64,000 bases of DNA from Ischnura elegans (Eukaryota; Arthropoda; Insecta; Odonata; Coenagrionidae), in assembly GCF_921293095.1 (NCBI RefSeq), contig NC_060254.1, positions 4,898,001 to 4,962,000 on the forward strand, in the 5' to 3' direction. The notes under the pieces were generated by a model, which was not told the DNA's origin, searched no databases, and saw only the letters and a list, made by a program, of their open reading frames with translations. Of the stretch, positions 61,501-64,000 are shown in pieces; positions within the stretch are counted from its first letter, which is position 1; the number at the start of each line of letters is the position of its first letter. Made by a program: the position numbers and the translations under genes.

Positions 61501-64000
61501 CACAAAACCACCTTAGTCCACCCCTGACTTGAGAGTATGGATGGCAATGATGTTTAAATGAAGTACTTTCTCTCATACGCAGATGGAGAAAATTGCTCCG
61601 ACCAGTTGCATCCCTAAGTTGCGCAACCCTCTCTCCACTGATGCCAACAAGGCTGCTTAAAATAGGCACTCACTGCTTCCACGCGTGGGTGAGGGACGAA
61701 GCCTGAACCACATGATCACTTAACCACATACAAGAGCAGGGATAAGAGACAATTCAAATAGCTGCTCTCACACTTCTGGGGAAGGCGCCTATAGTGGGGA
61801 TTATTAGCCTATACATACATACATATTTGCGACCATCACTTCTTCCGTTCCATTTCAGGTCCAAAATATGCATTAACTTCCTGTAATCTATTGATTCAAG
61901 GCATTCATAAGCAGTACCTGCCTATCAATAAACATTCTACAGATGGGTTGCTTCGGTTCATTGGTTCCACCAGTTCTTGAACTCAAGACCCCGATTGAAG
62001 CCCAAGCAAAAAAATTGATATTGAAATAATTTGTGCAAAACCCAACTTAAAAACTATACCTGAGCATAATCTGCACAGCATGGGTCCAATAGCAAGAGAG
62101 ATAATTTGACGCATTGAGTACTTTTGGCAATTTTCAGAATATCAAAACGAAAATCATTCATACCTTTTGAAAGTCAGGTTAATATTGACTGGTGAAGGCA
62201 GTCACCTGTTTGCTAGTCATCCGTTTATTTTTCCAAACAAACCTTTTTGGTGCATCTCAAAGTACCCAGTGAAAGATAAATCATTTTTTCTATTTTGGAA
62301 GCATAAGTCTTAGCCTTACAGTTAACTGAAATTATATTATCAGGCATGCCCTCATTATTTCTGCACCACATCACACTGCCAGGTAATATTACACCCAAGG
62401 ATTAATATTCAAATACTTCTGCAGAGCAGCCACGTTTCCTTATCTTGATTATTTTATAGCTTTTATTTGTACTTTCAACTTTCAATGCCTTTCAACTAAA
62501 AGTTCTAAAATTATTCCATAATTTACTCAAGGATTGTAATTTTTTTTTAAATATCAATTCCAGAGCTTATTAACACATTCAATGCGTGCCTGATTTTCAT
62601 GAACGTCATCAAAATTGGCCGATAAAATAAGAAAAAAATAAAGAGAGGTTTCCGTGCCATGACTTCCGTTCAAATACTGCTATTTACAAATGGCGCACAT
62701 ACGTCGAAAGAGTGAAGCTTGTTGAAGGCCATGAACACAATCGGAAGACTCAGAAGTGGATATTAGTTATGTACAGAGGCGGAGAAAATACAGTATTTGA
62801 AATATGTAGGTATATAATTTGTAATTGGTATTTCAAATACATGACCTGAATGTATCTTTTATTTTATATTTTTAATACTTATTTTTAGTGTTTTCCCATT
62901 CTAAAGTAAAAAAACATATTTGTAAAATACTTTTGAAGTAGCTCTGATAACACTTCTGTCACATTACGCTTCAGAGATTACTTTGCTTTGGTTAGAATCG
63001 TTTCCTCCATGTTTGCAACTATCCATAGCGTGCCAAGGCAGATTATATTATTTTTTATTTTGGATTATATCTATGAGACACGGGCAACCTGGCGAAGGCA
63101 GTAGTGAATCCTATTGCAACTTTCTGGAGCGATTAAATGGCTTGAAGGCACCACAGAAAACACACACATATTCACTAATTAAAGAGTACCTGCGGCAAAA
63201 AAAATTCCATAGCTCTGATTTGATTGGAATAAAGAAGATGGCGGCCACCATGTCAACCAGCTAAGCTCATCTCAGTCTCTACCAGTGAATAAAGGTAACG
63301 CCTCCTTAAGAAAGGGAACGCAGAATAAAGGAACGGCCACGAACTGAACCAAAACCAGAACTGACAAAAAAGAGGAACTGATGAGCCATCCTCAAAACAG
63401 TTGTAAACATAATGACCACTTCCCTGGAAATGATGAATGCAACTATAGCTCCAAATGACCGCACTATATAGAGAAAAAGCTATGATCCTAGACGTTATTA
63501 AGGATGCTACATGTGTATAAATATATTAAGGCCTCTCTCCACTTGGGTGTGATGCGATTCAAGCTGCTCTCTGTGCTCGCAGGTTCGCCATTCGCACACA
63601 TGTCGCCACCCGCACACACCTTAATCTTGGTCACCGCTTCTTCGACCATGTTTTTCTTCAATCGCTTGCGTCGCTTCTTCCCAGAAGACTCCTCCTCCAC
63701 CTCGACAGACCCTAGAAACTGCAGCCTGAACACGGAGCCGGCCGCGCCTTGCTGCCCCCCCACACCACGCCTCCCCTTGGTCGTCGCCAGGCCCTCCGTC
63801 GTCGTCAGCGCTGTCGTCGACTCCCCTCCCTCCCCCACCCCTCCTCCCCCCTCCCCTTCCTCCCCCCCAACCCCACCACCACCATCGACATCATCCTCAT
63901 CGTCAGTGTCAGTGTCATCATCATCGTCATTGTCATCACTCTCATCGTCACAGCCACCATAACCACCACCCCCGCCCCCCAATGTCCCCCCCTGGGAGCT
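42788..64000 (-). CDS. X11/Mint adaptor (APBA/LIN-10 family; X11L-beta-like), 5' end missing
   Basis: Joined exons (complement) >64000-63620, 55237-55151, 52917-52753, 50936-50754, 45931-45719, 43830-43711, 43631-43491 and 42859-42788 give 453 residues in one frame, all junctions phase 0. Order: acidic and Gly-rich region (1-85), PTB domain (about 87-245), PDZ1 (about 277-360), PDZ2 (about 362-438), C-terminus QETPVYI. X11/Mint proteins bind the cytoplasmic tail of amyloid-precursor-like proteins through PTB and act in polarised sorting and at synapses. In vertebrate Mints the C-terminal tail folds back on PDZ1, and it is conserved here. PTB and PDZ sequences follow family landmarks ([56 protein letters not shown]). 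The first PTB strand reads [17 protein letters not shown] with a basic [10 protein letters not shown] insert instead of the usual ARYLGSTQL, pointing to the X11L-beta branch (inference). Further 5' exons are outside the window. Confidence 0.92.
43031..43215. repeat. interspersed repeat, partner at 24528-24716
   Basis: Lies in the last intron of X11/Mint. See the partner for shared segments. Confidence 0.6.
43491..43631 (-). CDS. X11/Mint exon: PDZ2 core, 47 codons
   Basis: Acceptor TTTTGCAG upstream of 43631 and donor GTGAGTGTTG after 43491. Encodes [20 protein letters not shown], then [20 protein letters not shown] and LATSVGE. Matches the most conserved part of PDZ2 across the X11 family. 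Confidence 0.95.
43711..43830 (-). CDS. X11/Mint exon: end of PDZ1, start of PDZ2, 40 codons
   Basis: Acceptor TTTTTCAG upstream of 43830 and donor GTAGGATTTG after 43711. Encodes [20 protein letters not shown], then [28 protein letters not shown] is the PDZ2 binding loop. Confidence 0.95.
43831..45718. other. X11/Mint intron; nothing else recognised
   Basis: AT-rich, no family match in the open frames, no terminal repeats noted. Confidence 0.4.
45719..45931 (-). CDS. X11/Mint exon: PDZ1, 71 codons
   Basis: Acceptor TGTGCAG upstream of 45931 and donor GTATTTGT after 45719. Encodes [20 protein letters not shown], then [20 protein letters not shown] and [20 protein letters not shown], ending [11 protein letters not shown]. 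The LGVVIVE stretch fills the carboxylate-binding-loop position of PDZ1, as in other X11 proteins (no GLGF). Confidence 0.95.
45932..49988. other. X11/Mint intron, left part
   Basis: Contains the GA microsatellite and C-rich stretches (47160-47290). Open frames are short. Those around 46404-46745 are translations of the microsatellite. Confidence 0.4.
46495..46570. repeat. GA microsatellite
   Basis: About 76 bp of GA repeats with interspersed GGGA. Confidence 0.95.
49997..50475. mobile_element. hAT MITE, 479 bp, perfect 8 bp duplication
   Basis: Ends TAGGGATGG (49997) and CCATCCCTA (50475). GTTAAGGC is duplicated exactly at 49989-49996 and 50476-50483. Subterminal regions repeat CGGATCCG/GGATCCGGATTCGGAT. 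The middle (about 50095-50340) resembles the interior of the pogo-like C family, so the element looks chimeric. Confidence 0.87.
50754..50936 (-). CDS. X11/Mint exon: PTB C-terminal helix and linker, 61 codons
   Basis: Acceptor TTTCAG upstream of 50936 and donor GTAAGGTAC after 50754. Encodes [20 protein letters not shown] (PTB C-terminal helix), then [20 protein letters not shown] and [20 protein letters not shown], the helical linker seen before PDZ1 in all Mints. Confidence 0.94.
51326..51590. repeat. foldback element, two ~100 bp arms
   Basis: 51355-51452 (AATAGCAGTGAAGATCTCTC...) is mirrored by about 51478-51578. The outer direct repeats ATTTAAATGACGTGC (51326-51340) and ATTTAAATTACATGC (51576-51590) differ at two sites and may be a target duplication. 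No coding capacity. Confidence 0.75.
51591..52752. other. X11/Mint intron; nothing else recognised
   Basis: AT-rich sequence without supported features. Confidence 0.4.
52753..52917 (-). CDS. X11/Mint exon: PTB core, 55 codons
   Basis: Acceptor TTTTCCAG upstream of 52917 and donor GTAAGCCC after 52753. Encodes [31 protein letters not shown], a short variable loop ([12 protein letters not shown]) and [12 protein letters not shown]. The loop between MARRR and KMICHVF is shorter than in vertebrate Mint1. Confidence 0.94.
53509..53720 (-). mobile_element. partial copy of the 262 bp hAT MITE
   Basis: Starts CAGGGGTGCCAACTTATAA and, on minus, follows 36475-36736 through AAAATTTGTTATG, TTGATTTTCCC, GGAGTGTCGAG and ATGTTGATCA-ATGAC. 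The far terminal repeat is lost near 53720. Confidence 0.7.
53780..54080 (+). repeat. tRNA-derived SINE
   Basis: The head contains GACCAGCAACCAGGAGATCC and box B GGTTCGAATCCCACC in tRNA spacing. The body follows (GGGGGCCAGATTGTGGCCTC) and the unit ends AAACCACAAGTCAAGTCAAAG. Different family from the SINE near 25.8 kb. Confidence 0.65.
54081..55150. other. X11/Mint intron; nothing else recognised
   Basis: No supported features. Confidence 0.4.
55151..55237 (-). CDS. X11/Mint exon: PTB, 29 codons
   Basis: Acceptor TTGCAG upstream of 55237 and donor GTGAGTGTGC after 55151. Encodes [20 protein letters not shown] then IMVLNTDLK, a near-invariant PTB segment of X11/LIN-10 proteins. It lies 8.4 kb downstream of the previous exon. 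Confidence 0.93.
55238..57519. other. X11/Mint intron; nothing else recognised
   Basis: AT-rich. A 125-codon open frame on minus (55758-56135) shows no family motif. Confidence 0.4.
57520..57900 (+). pseudogene. LINE reverse-transcriptase palm fragment
   Basis: One frame reads [19 protein letters not shown], the FADD active-site motif of non-LTR reverse transcriptases. After a frameshift, [20 protein letters not shown] follows, the W...LxLNxxKCxxxH motif that comes next in this family. Ends in an AATTCTAATTCTAATTCT tail. Confidence 0.75.
58150..58660 (+). pseudogene. LINE ORF2 C-terminal fragment, same family as 25.3 kb
   Basis: The frame has [20 protein letters not shown], then [17 protein letters not shown] and [20 protein letters not shown] before a stop at 58480. 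The SALVRPxLEYxxxxW and IQRKAARF motifs are typical. Recognisable decayed 3' sequence continues to about 58660. Confidence 0.8.
58661..62784. other. X11/Mint first intron, mostly unassigned
   Basis: AT-rich unique-looking sequence. A G-rich/GT-rich minus-strand stretch at 60700-60930 gives long but meaningless open frames on both strands. No exon of the X11 gene was recognised here. Confidence 0.4.
62785..63000. repeat. interspersed repeat E, second copy
   Basis: Matches 37740-37873 through TATTTCAAATACATGACCTGA, TTTTCCCATTC and TTTTGAAGTAGCTC. Boundaries uncertain. Confidence 0.6.
63620..64000 (-). CDS. X11/Mint exon with acidic/Gly-rich stretch and PTB start (partial at window edge)
   Basis: The reading frame is open to the window edge, so the true 5' splice site is not seen. 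Visible residues 17-39 are almost all Asp, Ser, Thr and Glu ([20 protein letters not shown]), flanked by Gly runs. PTB begins near visible residue 87 ([19 protein letters not shown]), then [20 protein letters not shown]. Donor GTGTGTGCG follows 63620, and the Lys codon ends in phase 0 to meet the Ala of the next exon. The exon is C-rich on the plus strand, unlike its AT-rich surroundings. Confidence 0.85.

Noticed and set aside
63504..63962. 152-codon Pro/Ser-rich plus-strand open frame
   Set aside because: It is the mirror of the X11/Mint exon, whose frame has clear PTB homology. The Pro/Ser runs come from the Gly/Asp codons on the other strand.

Overview
This window looks like a piece of a large, transposon-rich arthropod genome, most likely an insect. 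Two multi-exon genes, both on the minus strand, are spread over tens of kilobases by long introns packed with DNA-transposon remnants. No bacterial operon, rRNA, functional tRNA or CRISPR array is visible. The arthropod assignment rests on the two gene families (an R2D2/Loquacious-type dsRNA-binding protein and an X11L/Mint adaptor) and on the element mix. The species is not identifiable from sequence alone.

Region 1 (about 1-34.4 kb): an RNAi-type double-stranded-RNA-binding protein gene. Five coding exons are recognisable at 34177-34036, 33964-33835, 25157-24955, 9825-9698 and 3496-3334. Every splice phase joins correctly, giving about 255 residues with two clear dsRNA-binding domains and a degenerate third one. 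The 3' end lies to the left of the window. Its introns (8.7, 15.1 and 6.2 kb) hold a series of TA-flanked pogo/Tc1-mariner-like elements, a 3.5 kb composite element with CAGGGTTCCCAC ends, tRNA-derived SINE pieces, hAT and PIF/Harbinger-like MITEs, and a four-level nested insertion at 29.56-32.75 kb.

Region 2 (about 34.4-42.7 kb): no host gene could be supported. The region holds the tail of a Ty3/gypsy pol, a GGCCGGATTTAC repeat with a 262 bp hAT element inside it, the C-terminus of a Helitron-type PIF1 helicase, the 3' end of an RTE-like LINE, and a second copy of the repeat seen at 32 kb.

Region 3 (about 41-64 kb): an X11/Mint (APBA, LIN-10) adaptor gene. Eight exons run from the right edge (63620 to beyond 64000) to a stop codon at 42788. 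They encode an acidic, Gly-rich stretch, a PTB domain, two tandem PDZ domains and the conserved C-terminus ending PVYI. The 5' part lies beyond the window. Introns hold LINE fragments, a SINE, a perfect-TSD hAT MITE, a foldback element and a GA microsatellite.

The strongest structural observations are insertion histories that can be read from the sequence. At 1-3295 an element sits inside a second element that sits inside an inverted copy of the first. At 29.56-32.75 kb a gypsy integrase is split by element A, which is split by a hAT element, which is split by a TTAA-flanked element, with the empty TTAA site preserved in a nearby inverted repeat. At 5.09-7.81 kb an element is interrupted at TA, and an uninterrupted copy lies 16 kb away. 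None of these amounts to a new biochemical system. They are a well-resolved record of transposition in introns.
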